From: an uncultured Bacteroidales bacterium
GTDB taxonomy: Bacteria > Bacteroidota > Bacteroidia > Bacteroidales > UBA932
DNA: 36,894 nucleotides
Direction of reading: 5' to 3'
Assembly: GCA_937899055.1 (NCBI GenBank)
Contig: CALBPX010000115.1
Location: 1 to 36,894 of the forward strand
Part shown: positions 15,014 through 23,785 of the stretch, piece by piece
Layout of the letters: the number at the start of each line of letters is the position of its first letter
How positions within the stretch are numbered: position 1 is the stretch's first letter
The notes under the pieces: generated by a model
Database searches by the model: none
What the model was told of the DNA's origin: nothing
The model's input: only the letters and a program-made list of their open reading frames with translations
Program-made: the position numbers and the translations under genes

Positions 15014-15021
15014 CAAAGTTA
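15014..15021 (-). promoter_or_regulatory. -7 box 10 nt before the ruvX ATG
   Basis: Minus strand TAACTTTG, an exact TAnnTTTG match, with only CACTCGCAGG between it and the ATG. A start site a few nt past the box would leave a leader of about 5 nt or less. Confidence 0.6.
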
Positions 15022-15030
15022 AACGAATTT

Positions 15031-16200
15031 ATGGAAGATAGTAAAAGAAGGATAGCAATTCTGGGTTCCACCGGCTCCATAGGCACGCAGGCTCTGGATG
15101 TGATTTCTCACCATCCGGATATTTTCCAGGTAGAAATGCTCTCGGCCGGAAGCAATGCCGAACTTCTGATCCAACAGGCCCTCAAGTTCAGACCTAACGC
15201 CGCAGTAATCTGCAACAAAGACAAATACGCTCAGGTAAAAGAGGCTCTGGACCCGCTGGACATAAAGGTTTTTGCCGGAGTAGAATCGGCCGGAGAACTT
15301 GCCGGAGCAAGCAATGTTGACATAGTTCTGGCCGCAATGGTGGGCTTTTCCGGACTTGCCCCTACGATATCCGCCATCAAGAAAGGCAAGGTCATTGCCC
15401 TGGCCAACAAGGAAACCCTGGTTGCCGCCGGAAGCATAGTCACCCGCCTGGCACGGGAGTCCGGCAGCCCGATACTTCCGGTTGACAGCGAACATTCGGC
15501 CATCTTCCAATGCCTGCAGGGCGAAAAGGCCCGGATAGAAAAACTCCTGCTTACGGCCAGCGGAGGCCCGTTCTTCAACCTTCCGGCAGAAAAATTTGAA
15601 GACATAACCGTAGAGCAGGCCCTCAACCACCCCAACTGGAAGATGGGGCACAAGGTTACCATAGATTCCGCCACAATGATGAACAAGGGGCTGGAAATCA
15701 TGGAAGCCGCCTGGCTGTTCAACACTCCGGTAGAAAAGATTGAGGTGGTGGTTCATCCGCAGAGCATCATCCATTCCATGGTTCAGTTCTCTGACGGCAG
15801 CATCAAGGCCCAGCTCGGTTGGCCTGACATGAGGGTGCCCATTCAAGTAGCCCTTTCATACCCCTACCGCATAGATCTGGACACCCGCAGGCTCAACTTT
15901 TCTGAACTTGCACAGCTGACCTTCTTTGCTCCCGATACGGAAAAATTCCCATGCCTGAGAATTGCGTACGAGGCCTTCAGTAAGGGCGGCAACATCCCCT
16001 GCGCCATGAATGCGGCAAACGAAGTGGCGGTAGCGGCTTTCCTCCGTTCGGAAATAAAATTCACGCAAATACCCAAAATCATAGAAAAGACGCTGGAAAA
16101 ATGTAATTTTGTGGCCTCTCCTTCAGTAGATGACATCTTCTTTACAGACAAAGAGTCAAAGACGCTGGCGGAGGAACTTTTAAAGACTGAAATATGGTAG
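15031..16200 (+). CDS. dxr: 1-deoxy-D-xylulose 5-phosphate reductoisomerase
   Basis: NADPH-dependent second step of the MEP isoprenoid pathway. The 389-aa protein is full length. NADPH-binding GSTGSIGTQ (12-20), then ALANKETLVAAG (123-134), the metal and substrate site PVDSEHSAIFQ (Asp152, Glu154) and SGGPF, NHPNWKMG and MNKGLEIMEA further on. It overlaps rseP by 7 bp, so the two are probably translationally coupled, an order also common in other Bacteroidales. No clear -7 box lies in the 27-bp gap to ruvX. Confidence 0.98.
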   Translation: MEDSKRRIAILGSTGSIGTQALDVISHHPDIFQVEMLSAGSNAELLIQQALKFRPNAAVICNKDKYAQVKEALDPLDIKVFAGVESAGELAGASNVDIVLAAMVGFSGLAPTISAIKKGKVIALANKETLVAAGSIVTRLARESGSPILPVDSEHSAIFQCLQGEKARIEKLLLTASGGPFFNLPAEKFEDITVEQALNHPNWKMGHKVTIDSATMMNKGLEIMEAAWLFNTPVEKIEVVVHPQSIIHSMVQFSDGSIKAQLGWPDMRVPIQVALSYPYRIDLDTRRLNFSELAQLTFFAPDTEKFPCLRIAYEAFSKGGNIPCAMNAANEVAVAAFLRSEIKFTQIPKIIEKTLEKCNFVASPSVDDIFFTDKESKTLAEELLKTEIW

Positions 16201-17576
16201 TTTTCATGAAGATACTTCAGGTTGTGCTGGCTCTCAGCCTCCTGATTCTGATACACGAGTTCGGACATTTCTTCTTTGCAAGGCTGTTCAGGATAAAGGT
16301 AGAAAAGTTCTACCTGTTCTTTGATGCCGGCTTTGCCCTGTTCAAGTGGAAACCCAAGAAATCCGATACGGAGTACGGCATTGGCTGGCTGCCGCTGGGC
16401 GGCTACTGCAAGATTGCCGGAATGATAGACGAGAGCATGGACAAGGAACAGATACAGGCCGAACCTCAGCCCTGGGAGTTCAGAAGCCATCCTGCATGGC
16501 AGAGGTTCTTTGTGCTGTTCGGGGGAGTGTTCTTCAACCTCATCCTTGCAATAGTGATTTACTGCGCAATGATGGGAACCTGGGGCGAAAAATACATCAG
16601 AAACGCCGACGTCACCACCGGTATTTCCACCAACAGCCTCGGCCAGGAAATAGGTTTCCGCAATGCCGACAAAGTGATTTCGTTTGACGGAAAGCCGGTA
16701 GAAAAGTTTGACGAGCTGCGCCTGCAACTCATTCAGGACCAAGCAAAGAGCGCAAGTGTAGAAAGAGGCGGCAAAACTGTGGATGTATCAATTGACCCAA
16801 CTTATATGCCCGCCATTCTGGAAAGTGCAGACCTGTTCGACTACGGAATTCCGTTTGTTGTCCGTGAAATCAGCGATACCTCTTTAAACGCGGACTGCGG
16901 GCTGCTCAAGGGCGATATGATACTTTCGTTCAACCTTCCGGCCAAAGACTCCGTTTCTACAGACACTCTGTTTGCGGCCGAGGGCGGACGTCCTCTGATG
17001 TTTTCGGAAGTAAGAGAATTTGTTTCCGCTCATCCCTCATCTCAAATTACGGCCTCCGTCCTCAGAGATTCCGACAGCCTTCAGCTATTGCAGATTCCGC
17101 TGAACGTCAGCCAGGAAGGCTTTCTGGAAATAGGCATCGACGGCGATCTTACCAAGTTCTACAAGGTTACGGAAAAGCACTATTCTTTCTTTGAGGCAAT
17201 TCCTGCGGGCATCAAGAAGGCCGGGCAGCAGATAAGCAACTACTGGAAGCAGCTCAAACTCATATTTACTCCAAAGACCAAGGCTTACAAATCTGTAGGA
17301 AGCTTCATAGCCATAGGGCAGATATTCCCCGGCTACTGGGACTGGCACGCCTTCTGGAGCATTACCGCATTTCTGTCTATAATGCTGGCGGTCCTGAACA
17401 TACTCCCCATTCCGGCTTTGGACGGAGGACATTTACTGTTTACTCTGTATGAGATGGTTACAGGAAGAAAGCCCAGCGATAAGTTCCTGATGGCCGCCCA
17501 GACCGTAGGCATGTTCCTGCTGATAGCCCTGATGATTCTGGCCTTCGGGAACGATATCATGCGCCTGCTCAGGTAA
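16194..17576 (+). CDS. rseP: RIP zinc metalloprotease RseP (site-2 protease family)
   Basis: Inner-membrane intramembrane protease that releases regulators from cleaved anti-sigma factors. HEFGH (21-25) in the first transmembrane segment is the zinc site, with the third ligand in PALDGGHL (Asp410). Two PDZ-like regions lie between (about 125-205 and 215-300), and hydrophobic segments close the protein. The ATG at 16194, which overlaps dxr, places HEFGH at the usual distance from the N-terminus; ATG 16206 is an alternative. Its substrate is not in the window. A GC-rich stretch with A8 precedes the next gene, which has its own -7 box. Confidence 0.97.
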   Translation: MVVFMKILQVVLALSLLILIHEFGHFFFARLFRIKVEKFYLFFDAGFALFKWKPKKSDTEYGIGWLPLGGYCKIAGMIDESMDKEQIQAEPQPWEFRSHPAWQRFFVLFGGVFFNLILAIVIYCAMMGTWGEKYIRNADVTTGISTNSLGQEIGFRNADKVISFDGKPVEKFDELRLQLIQDQAKSASVERGGKTVDVSIDPTYMPAILESADLFDYGIPFVVREISDTSLNADCGLLKGDMILSFNLPAKDSVSTDTLFAAEGGRPLMFSEVREFVSAHPSSQITASVLRDSDSLQLLQIPLNVSQEGFLEIGIDGDLTKFYKVTEKHYSFFEAIPAGIKKAGQQISNYWKQLKLIFTPKTKAYKSVGSFIAIGQIFPGYWDWHAFWSITAFLSIMLAVLNILPIPALDGGHLLFTLYEMVTGRKPSDKFLMAAQTVGMFLLIALMILAFGNDIMRLLR

Positions 17577-17652
17577 CAGGGCGCAGCCCCGCCCCGGATA
17601 AATAATGATAAATAATTGATAAAAAAAACGCTACGTTTGGGCGCTTTAGGCC

Positions 17653-17660
17653 TAACTTTG
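17653..17660 (+). promoter_or_regulatory. -7 box 5 nt before the DUF4837 gene
   Basis: TAACTTTG, exact TAnnTTTG match, followed by CTTCC and the ATG at 17666. This spacing leaves essentially no 5' leader. A TTTG at 17636-17639 is too close for a good -33 element. Confidence 0.6.
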
Positions 17661-17665
17661 CTTCC

Positions 17666-18682
17666 ATGAAAAAGATACTGTTTATACTCCCCGTTTTGAT
17701 ACCGCTGCTCTATAGCTGCAGCAACGACAATTCCGCCTACATGAAAACCGTAACCGGCAAGGCAGGCGAAGTAATCGTAGTACTTGACAAAACAGACTGG
17801 GACGGCGAAACCGGCTCCGCCGTAAGAGACGTTCTTGCAACCGACTATCCGATGCTGCCTCAGAGGGAAGCCTCTTTTACCCTGATAAACATAGACAGAA
17901 AAGACTTCTCCGATTTGTTTAAGGCACACCGCAACATTCTGTTCTTCAATATAAACGAAAATGTGGCAGACACCGGAGTATTTGTCCGCAGAGACTCCTG
18001 GGCCCAGCCTCAGATCCTGATTACGGTAGAAGCCAGTTCCGCAGCTCAGGCAACCCGTCTGGTTGGTCAGAACAGCGAGCTCATATTCAACGCCATAGAC
18101 CAGATAGAAAAGGAGAGGATATCCAAAGCATCGCGCAAGTACGAGGAAACCTCCATAAGGAGCGTTGTTGCGGAAAGGTTCGGCGGTTCGCCTTACTTCC
18201 CCAAGGGTTATTCCATAAAGAAGGTCACGGACAACTTCTTCTGGGCTTCGCTGGAAACCACCCACAACAACCTGGGAATCCTGATATATACAGTGCCTTT
18301 TGACGGAGTTCAGTTCCCCACTCTGGACGCTTTGGTAGAAAGCCAGAAAAAAGTTCTTCAGGAAAATGTTCCCGGAATGTTTCCGAACACCTATATGACC
18401 ATATACAAAGGCACCACTTACACCGGAGAAGAAGTACCGGCCATGAAGTCTTACAAGTACAAAGGAGAGTCTTTTGTAGAAGTCAGAGGCCTTTGGGAGG
18501 TAGAAAATGATTTTATGGGAGGGCCGTTTGTAGAGCATGTCCTTTATGCAAAAGAGCAGGGCAAATTGCTTGTAATACAGGGCTTTGTCTATGCTCCCAA
18601 GTTCAAGAAGAGGAACTTGGTCCGTCAGGTGGAATCAATAGTTTATTCATTTGAATGGGCAGAAAATTTTCAGAATAAATAA
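17666..18682 (+). CDS. DUF4837 family lipoprotein
   Basis: Envelope lipoprotein of unknown function, largely restricted to Bacteroidetes. Signal peptide MKKILFILPVLIPLLYSC gives Cys18 as lipidated residue. The soluble part matches my memory of DUF4837: TGKAGEVIVVLDKTDW near the start, repeated FFNINEN and PQILITVEA strands, and GTTYTGEEVPAMKSYKYKG near the end. Length 338 aa is normal. It follows dxr-rseP, a neighbourhood I recall as common in Bacteroides. Its own -7 box lies immediately before the start. Confidence 0.88.
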   Translation: MKKILFILPVLIPLLYSCSNDNSAYMKTVTGKAGEVIVVLDKTDWDGETGSAVRDVLATDYPMLPQREASFTLINIDRKDFSDLFKAHRNILFFNINENVADTGVFVRRDSWAQPQILITVEASSAAQATRLVGQNSELIFNAIDQIEKERISKASRKYEETSIRSVVAERFGGSPYFPKGYSIKKVTDNFFWASLETTHNNLGILIYTVPFDGVQFPTLDALVESQKKVLQENVPGMFPNTYMTIYKGTTYTGEEVPAMKSYKYKGESFVEVRGLWEVENDFMGGPFVEHVLYAKEQGKLLVIQGFVYAPKFKKRNLVRQVESIVYSFEWAENFQNK

Positions 18683-18689
18683 TTTTTTA

Positions 18690-18697
18690 TATCTTTG
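18690..18697 (+). promoter_or_regulatory. Promoter box of tRNA-Glu and rpsT
   Basis: TATCTTTG, exact -7 match, 10 nt before the first base of the tRNA. No terminator separates the tRNA from rpsT, so both are probably in one transcript. Confidence 0.7.
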
Positions 18698-18707
18698 CGC
18701 CCCCAAC

Positions 18708-18779
18708 GGTCGGTTCGTCTAACGGTTAGGACACAAGATTTTCATTCTTGTAATAGGAGTTCGATTCTCCTACCGACTA
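18708..18779 (+). tRNA. tRNA-Glu (UUC)
   Basis: 72 nt folding as a tRNA: acceptor GGTCGGT with ACCGACT (G1-U72 wobble, as in other Bacteroidales tRNA-Glu), D arm TCGTCTAACGGTTAGGAC, anticodon stem CAAGA/TCTTG with TTC at 18741-18743, T arm with GTTCGATTC, discriminator A. CCA is not encoded. Confidence 0.97.
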
Positions 18780-18805
18780 CAAAATTTTAAAAACAGAAAT
18801 TATTT

Positions 18806-19075
18806 ATGGCAAATCACAAGAGTGCAGATAAGCGCGTGCGCCAGAATGCAAAGCGCAAGGAGCATAACCACTATTACGCTAAGACTGCCCGCAACGCAAT
18901 GAAGGCCCTGAGAGAGACTACAGACAAGAAAGAGGCAGAGGAGAAACTTCCGAAGATGGTTGCAATGTTGGACAAGCTCGCAAACAAGGGCATCATCCAC
19001 AAGAACAAGGCTTCCAACCTCAAGAGCGGTCTTACCAAGCACGTGGCTAAAATCGAAGCTGCCCCTGCAAAATAA
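18806..19075 (+). CDS. rpsT: 30S ribosomal protein S20
   Basis: Primary 16S rRNA-binding protein of the 30S body. The 89-aa Lys/Arg/Ala-rich helical protein begins MANHKSADKRVRQNAKRK and ends KNKASNLKSGLTKHVAKI, both canonical. It lies 26 bp after tRNA-Glu and probably shares its promoter; a strong terminator follows at 19151-19177. Confidence 0.97.
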   Translation: MANHKSADKRVRQNAKRKEHNHYYAKTARNAMKALRETTDKKEAEEKLPKMVAMLDKLANKGIIHKNKASNLKSGLTKHVAKIEAAPAK

Positions 19076-19150
19076 AAAAGTTCCCGCTTTTTTACTTTTA
19101 CAGATTTTCACAGCGTTTTATTTACGCTTGAGCATGGCAGACAGAGCAAA

Positions 19151-19177
19151 CTTCCCGACTTTCGGGAAGTTTTTTAT
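19151..19177 (+). terminator. Intrinsic terminator after rpsT
   Basis: AACTTCCCGA and TCGGGAAGTT form a perfect 10-bp stem with a 3-nt loop, followed by TTTT. It ends 13 bp before the radC ATG. Confidence 0.88.
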
Positions 19178-19189
19178 TTGTCTAAAGTC

Positions 19190-19882
19190 ATGGAAAAGAA
19201 TCTTAAAACCATCCGGAACTGGGAAGAGAGTCAGCGGCCCAGAGAAAAGTTCCTGCTCAGGGGAGCCCAGGCCCTGAGTACGGAAGAGCTGATTGCCATA
19301 ATACTGGGGAGCGGAACAAGAGAAAAGAATGCGGTGGAGCTTGCAAGGTCTCTGCTGGCATCATGCGACAACGACCTGTCCAGAATGGCCCTGCTCTCCT
19401 ATGATGACCTTAAGAAATTTGACGGCATAGGCGTGGGCAAAGCCGTATCGCTGATGACAATATTTGAACTTTCCAGAAGATACCAGAGCCAGTCTGCCCG
19501 TCCTCTGCCTCAGATTTATTCGTCGGTTTCTGCTTATCAGACAATGGCTCCCCTGCTTAAAGACCTCAGCCACGAAGAATGTTGGGTTATGTACCTGAAC
19601 AGGGGCAACCGCCTCATATCCAAAGAAAAACTCAGCAGCGGCGGAATTTCGGCAACCGATGTAGATATAAAAATCATACTCAAAAGAGCCATGAGAAAAC
19701 TGGCCAGATCCATAATCCTTGTCCACAACCACCCGGGAGGAAGCCGCAAGCCCGGAAAAGAAGACATCGTACAGACTCAGAGGCTGGTCAGCGCCGCCCG
19801 CCTTTGCGACATTTCAATCATGGACCATATAATAATAGCCGGAGGAGGCTACTATTCCTTTGCGGACGAGGGCGGACTCTGA
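19190..19882 (+). CDS. radC: RadC-family JAB/MPN domain protein
   Basis: UPF0758/RadC family; historically called a DNA repair protein, actual role unsettled. From ATG 19190 (MEKNLKTIRNW) 230 aa: a helix-hairpin-helix-like N-terminal part (about 35-90, with FDGIGVGKAV) and a JAMM domain with Glu in the SSGGISATDVD region and the zinc motif HNHPGGSRKPGKED. The usual Ser of HNHPSG is Gly here. The 12 extra N-terminal bases of the longer ORF reach into the rpsT terminator, so the later ATG is chosen. Its promoter is not obvious. Confidence 0.93.
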   Translation: MEKNLKTIRNWEESQRPREKFLLRGAQALSTEELIAIILGSGTREKNAVELARSLLASCDNDLSRMALLSYDDLKKFDGIGVGKAVSLMTIFELSRRYQSQSARPLPQIYSSVSAYQTMAPLLKDLSHEECWVMYLNRGNRLISKEKLSSGGISATDVDIKIILKRAMRKLARSIILVHNHPGGSRKPGKEDIVQTQRLVSAARLCDISIMDHIIIAGGGYYSFADEGGL

Positions 19883-19891
19883 TTTTTTTCT

Positions 19892-19899
19892 TATTTTTG
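19892..19899 (+). promoter_or_regulatory. -7 promoter box of upp
   Basis: TATTTTTG, exact TAnnTTTG match, 25 nt before the ATG at 19925. Confidence 0.55.
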
Positions 19900-19924
19900 T
19901 GTCTGAAGTCAAAACAAACATCCT

Positions 19925-20578
19925 ATGAAAATAGTAAACCTCTGCGAAAAGAACTCCATTGTCAGCCAGTATCTGGCCGAACTCCGCGACAAAAAAATCC
20001 AGAAAGACAGCATGCGTTTCCGGCGCAACATGGAAAGAATAGGAACTTTTGCTGCCATGGAAATCAGCAAAACCCTTTCCTACAAAGACACCGACATTGT
20101 AACTCCGTTGGGAATAGCCCAGTGCAAAACCCTGCAGGACAAGGTTGTAATTGCTTCCATCATGCGTGCCGGCCTGACCTTGCACAACGGAATACTGGAT
20201 GTATTTGACAAGGCAGAAAATTCATTCATAGCCGCCTACCGCAAATACGGCAACGACAACAAGTTCATAATTCAGATGGAATACATGAGCCGCCCGCCGC
20301 TGGAGGGCAAGGTGCTGATTCTTACGGACTGCATGATAGCCACCGGAAGTTCCCTGATTCTGGCCTACAACAGGCTCATAGACGACGGCGAGCCCATACA
20401 TACCCACATTGTGGCGTCTATCTGCAGCGAGGCCGCCCTTGCATATCTTTCAAAGCAGCTGCCGCACAAGAGGGTTACACTCTGGATAGGAGCAGTGGAC
20501 GAAGAACTTACCAACAAGGCCTACATCATTCCCGGGCTCGGCGATGCTGGAGACCTTGCTTACGGAGAAAAAATCTGA
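19925..20578 (+). CDS. upp: Uracil phosphoribosyltransferase
   Basis: Pyrimidine salvage: uracil plus PRPP to UMP. The 217-aa protein shows the phosphoribosyltransferase fold with the PRPP loop TDCMIATGSSL (134-144; classical form is DPMLATG), IMRAGLTLHNG (79-89) and the C-terminal uracil-binding YIIPGLGDAGDLAYG. The divergent loop (CMI for PML) and the sequence overall are typical of the Bacteroidetes subfamily. It ends one base before the stop of the convergent amidohydrolase gene. Confidence 0.93.
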   Translation: MKIVNLCEKNSIVSQYLAELRDKKIQKDSMRFRRNMERIGTFAAMEISKTLSYKDTDIVTPLGIAQCKTLQDKVVIASIMRAGLTLHNGILDVFDKAENSFIAAYRKYGNDNKFIIQMEYMSRPPLEGKVLILTDCMIATGSSLILAYNRLIDDGEPIHTHIVASICSEAALAYLSKQLPHKRVTLWIGAVDEELTNKAYIIPGLGDAGDLAYGEKI

Positions 20579-20579
20579 G

Positions 20580-22220
20580 CTAAAGACCATAGACGGAGAT
20601 GCCGTTAATCCAGGTGCCGGTAACACGAGTTCCCGGCACTTGTTTTTCGGACGCGGTCATCAGATCTGTATCGGTGGTTACAAAGTCGGCGGCCTTGCCG
20701 GCCTCTATGCTGCCCTTTGAAGAGTCTTCTTTGGTTGACTTTGCCGCCCATATCGTCATAGAACGCAGAGCCTCTGTGCGGCTCAGGGCGTTTTCCATCT
20801 GGAACCCGTCTTCCGGCAAAAAGTCCAGATTCTTGCGGAATACTGCGGCAAAGAATGTGTAAACCGGATTGACGCTCTCTATCGGAAAGTCCGTTCCGCT
20901 CGGAAGCCAGCCCAGCTCATCCAGCAGTTCCTTGTAGCGGTAGCCCGTACGGAGGCGGCTGCCCAGCCTGTCTTTTGCCCAGAACATATCGGATGTGCAG
21001 TGCGTAGGCTGAACCGATGGAATTACGGAATACCTGCGGAACTTGTCTATGTCTTCATCGGCTACTATCTGAGCATGCTCAATCCTCCAGCCGAGGTCGT
21101 TCTTGCCCTTGAGCAGCTCTGCATAAACATCCAGGGCGGAAGCGTTGGCCTCGTCGCCGATGCAGTGGGTTGCAACCCTGAATCCATGGTCATAGCACCA
21201 GCGGCAATACCGGCGGAAGGTGTCCAGGGGATAGAACTCCAGCCCCTTGAGGCCGGGCATGTCGGAATAGTCCTGCTTCAGCAACGAGCCTCTTGAACCC
21301 AGGGCCCCATCGCGATAAAGCTTATATGTATCTACCTTTATGTTCTTGAACACAAAAGGCCTGTCAACCTTTTCAAAGTTCTCCGGCGTAGGCAGAGGCC
21401 AGGCATCCACTTTCAGCCTTAGGGAGTCTTTTTTGCTGAGGTTCAGAAGAGCTTGCAGAGTGGCATATTCCTCTTCCGCATCGCATACGGAGGTCAGGCC
21501 GTATCTGAAACATTCCTGCTGGGCTTCCAGAAGCGAACTTTCAAGGTTATCTGCAACTACGGGGGAGAACTCTGTCTTGAACCTTACGGCCATATTCTCC
21601 ATAAATATGCCAGTAAACCGGCCGGCTCGCACAATGCACTCCGTACTGTCGAGAGACTCGTCCTGAACCCTCAGCCCCAGAAATCTGATTGCAGCCTCGT
21701 TGGCCAGGACGGCATGACCGTCTATCCTTGTCAGGCAAACCGGAATGTCCTTAAAGGTATCGCTGAGTAAAACATTGTCCGGCAGGCTCTTGTTTTTCCA
21801 CAGGTTCTGGTCCCATCCGGCACCGCTTATCATCTTAAGGTCCGGATGCGCTGCTCTGAAGGCCTTTACCCGTCCTATTGCTTCCTCAAGGCTGAGGCAA
21901 CCTTTCAGGTCTGCGCTCAGCAGATTCTGCCCCAGTTCCAGAAGATGGCAGTGGGCGTCTATGAACCCTGGGTAAACCGGGCTGCCCTTAAAGTCTATCA
22001 TCTGAGACGACTGATATTTACCCGTAATGTCTGCCGTTGTGCCTACCGCAGCAAATTTCCCGTCCTTTACGGCAAAGGCCTCAGCTATGCTGAAAGCAGA
22101 ATCAACCGTATAGACAACTCCGTTATACCCTATCAAATCTACGTTTTGCTTCATATTGCAAGATTGTAAAAAGGCCCCCAGGAAAACTAAGGAGGCCACT
22201 ATATTGTTCAAAGTCTTCAT
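20580..22220 (-). CDS. YtcJ-type amidohydrolase lipoprotein
   Basis: Metal-dependent hydrolase of the amidohydrolase superfamily (Amidohydro_3, YtcJ-like); substrate unknown. The signal peptide ends in lipobox LQSC (Cys21), so it is an envelope lipoprotein. GFIDAHCHLLELG carries the metal-binding HxH (His90, His92); later ligand regions are RIDGHAVLANEAA, ATHCIGDEAN, RIEHAQIV and LPSGTDFPIES with the conserved Asp. The ATG overlaps the rpoN stop (ATGA), indicating translational coupling to rpoN. Convergent with upp. Confidence 0.9.
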   Translation of the reverse strand: MKTLNNIVASLVFLGAFLQSCNMKQNVDLIGYNGVVYTVDSAFSIAEAFAVKDGKFAAVGTTADITGKYQSSQMIDFKGSPVYPGFIDAHCHLLELGQNLLSADLKGCLSLEEAIGRVKAFRAAHPDLKMISGAGWDQNLWKNKSLPDNVLLSDTFKDIPVCLTRIDGHAVLANEAAIRFLGLRVQDESLDSTECIVRAGRFTGIFMENMAVRFKTEFSPVVADNLESSLLEAQQECFRYGLTSVCDAEEEYATLQALLNLSKKDSLRLKVDAWPLPTPENFEKVDRPFVFKNIKVDTYKLYRDGALGSRGSLLKQDYSDMPGLKGLEFYPLDTFRRYCRWCYDHGFRVATHCIGDEANASALDVYAELLKGKNDLGWRIEHAQIVADEDIDKFRRYSVIPSVQPTHCTSDMFWAKDRLGSRLRTGYRYKELLDELGWLPSGTDFPIESVNPVYTFFAAVFRKNLDFLPEDGFQMENALSRTEALRSMTIWAAKSTKEDSSKGSIEAGKAADFVTTDTDLMTASEKQVPGTRVTGTWINGISVYGL

Positions 22221-23650
22221 ATTTCCCTTCTCATACGGGCTATTGGGATGTCAAGCTGGCTACGATATTTGGCTATGGTACGCCTGGATATCTTGTAGCC
22301 CTTTTCCGTGAGCAGATCTACAAGTTCTTCGTCTGTAAGCGGCTTGCTTTTATCCTCGTTTTCTACGCTGACCTTCAGTATCTTCTTGATTTCCCGGGTA
22401 GATACTTCTTCGCCGCTGTCTGTTACCATGCCTTCGGAAAAGAAATGCTTGAGCGGAAAGATTCCGAACGGGGTCTGCACATATTTGCTGTTGACCACCC
22501 TTGATATTGTGGATATATCAAGCCCTGTTACCTCAGCGATATTTCTGAGTACCATAGGCTTGAGCTTGGTGTCGTCGCCGTCCAGAAAGTATTCGGTCTG
22601 GAAGTTTACGATGGCGTCCATGGTACGCTGCATCGTGTCCTGGCGGCGGCGTATGGCCTCCACAAACCATTTGGCGCTGTCAACCTTGCTCTTTACAAAG
22701 CTCGTGGCCTCGCGTTCTTCCTTTGTGCTCCCGGGCTTTCGTTCCATGTACTTTTCGTACTCGCGGTTGACCTTGATCTGCGGAACATTGAACTTGGGCA
22801 AGGTTACTGTAAGCTTTCCGTCTGTGTTTTCCAGTATGAAGTCCGGAACTATCTGCATGGTCTGGTCCGTGTAGGAGTCATCTACCTGTCCGCCCGGATG
22901 AAGGTTGAGCTTTCTGATTACTTCGTAAGCCTCCTTGAGCTGATCTTCCGTAATGGAAAGGCGGTTCATGATCTTTTCAAAGTGCTTGCGGGTAAATTCC
23001 TCATAGTAGCCGCTCAGAATCTGTATTGCGTTCTCCACGGCCGGAGTGCGGTTTTCCTTGGCCTTCAGTTGCAGAAGCAGACATTCCCTTGTATTGCGGG
23101 CGCCCACCCCTACCGGATCCAGATGCTGGATATCGTTTACGAGTATGTCTTCCAACTCTTTGGAATCGGTTTCCGTACCCAGGCGCAGATATATGTCGTT
23201 TGCAAGAGACTCCAGCGGACGGGTAAGGTAACCGGTAGAGTCCAGGCTGCACACCATGAACGCAGCAAGGTTATGCCGCCTTTCGTCCATCTTCCGCCAG
23301 CCCAGCTGCCCAAGCAGGCTCTGGTAAAGGCTCTCCTTAACTGAAAATGTGTTGTACTGAGGCCTTTCGTCTCTTCCGCGATTGTTGATATAAAGTTTGT
23401 ATGAGGGAATGTTATCGTCTTTTACTTCCGACAGCGACACTTTCTTACGCTCGCCGGTTTCCTGGTTTTCCTCCTCCACCGGATCTTCAAGAACCGGATT
23501 TTCCTCAATCTCCTTTCTGATACGCTGCTCCAGGTCAACAAGGGGGAGTTCCAGAAGCTTGATTGTCTGAATCTGGATGGGAGTCAGAGTCTGAGTCTGG
23601 ACGGTAGTCTGCGAAAGACCTAAACCCGATTTGTTGTTTTCGTTTGCCAT
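22217..23650 (-). CDS. rpoN: RNA polymerase sigma-54 factor
   Basis: Alternative sigma factor that needs AAA+ activators and reads -24/-12 promoters. From ATG 23650 (MANENNKSG) 477 aa. Region I is Gln/Leu rich with LSQTTVQTQTLTPIQIQTI and the acidic ENPVLEDPVEEEN; the core-binding region follows, then the HTH DISTISRVVNSKYVQTPFG and, near the C-terminus, the RpoN box as SRRTIAKYRSQL (consensus ARRTVAKYRE). An earlier in-frame ATG at 23668 lies upstream of the transcription start implied by the -7 box at 23658-23665, so it is rejected. No sigma-54 activator gene is in the window. Confidence 0.96.
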   Translation of the reverse strand: MANENNKSGLGLSQTTVQTQTLTPIQIQTIKLLELPLVDLEQRIRKEIEENPVLEDPVEEENQETGERKKVSLSEVKDDNIPSYKLYINNRGRDERPQYNTFSVKESLYQSLLGQLGWRKMDERRHNLAAFMVCSLDSTGYLTRPLESLANDIYLRLGTETDSKELEDILVNDIQHLDPVGVGARNTRECLLLQLKAKENRTPAVENAIQILSGYYEEFTRKHFEKIMNRLSITEDQLKEAYEVIRKLNLHPGGQVDDSYTDQTMQIVPDFILENTDGKLTVTLPKFNVPQIKVNREYEKYMERKPGSTKEEREATSFVKSKVDSAKWFVEAIRRRQDTMQRTMDAIVNFQTEYFLDGDDTKLKPMVLRNIAEVTGLDISTISRVVNSKYVQTPFGIFPLKHFFSEGMVTDSGEEVSTREIKKILKVSVENEDKSKPLTDEELVDLLTEKGYKISRRTIAKYRSQLDIPIARMRREI

Positions 23651-23657
23651 TTCAGTA

Positions 23658-23665
23658 CAAATATA
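23658..23665 (-). promoter_or_regulatory. -7 box 7 nt before the rpoN ATG
   Basis: Minus strand TATATTTG, exact match, then TACTGAA and ATG at 23650. It decides the rpoN start and implies a leader of 0-3 nt. Confidence 0.6.
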
Positions 23666-23741
23666 CACAAGAATCCGTTTTGAACTGCCCTTGGAACAAA
23701 AAATCAGGCAAGCCAGACAGACTCCAAAATGCAGGATTTTG

Positions 23742-23749
23742 TAAATTTG
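23742..23749 (+). promoter_or_regulatory. -7 promoter box of glsA-glsB
   Basis: TAAATTTG, exact TAnnTTTG match, 36 nt before the ATG at 23786. Confidence 0.55.
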
Positions 23750-23785
23750 TGCCGGTTAGCTGTTATTGCAATTAATTTTTAGAAA

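Noticed and set aside
17333..18538. Minus-strand ORF of 401 codons opposite rseP and the DUF4837 gene
   Set aside because: It spans two well-supported genes and has no recognisable domain.
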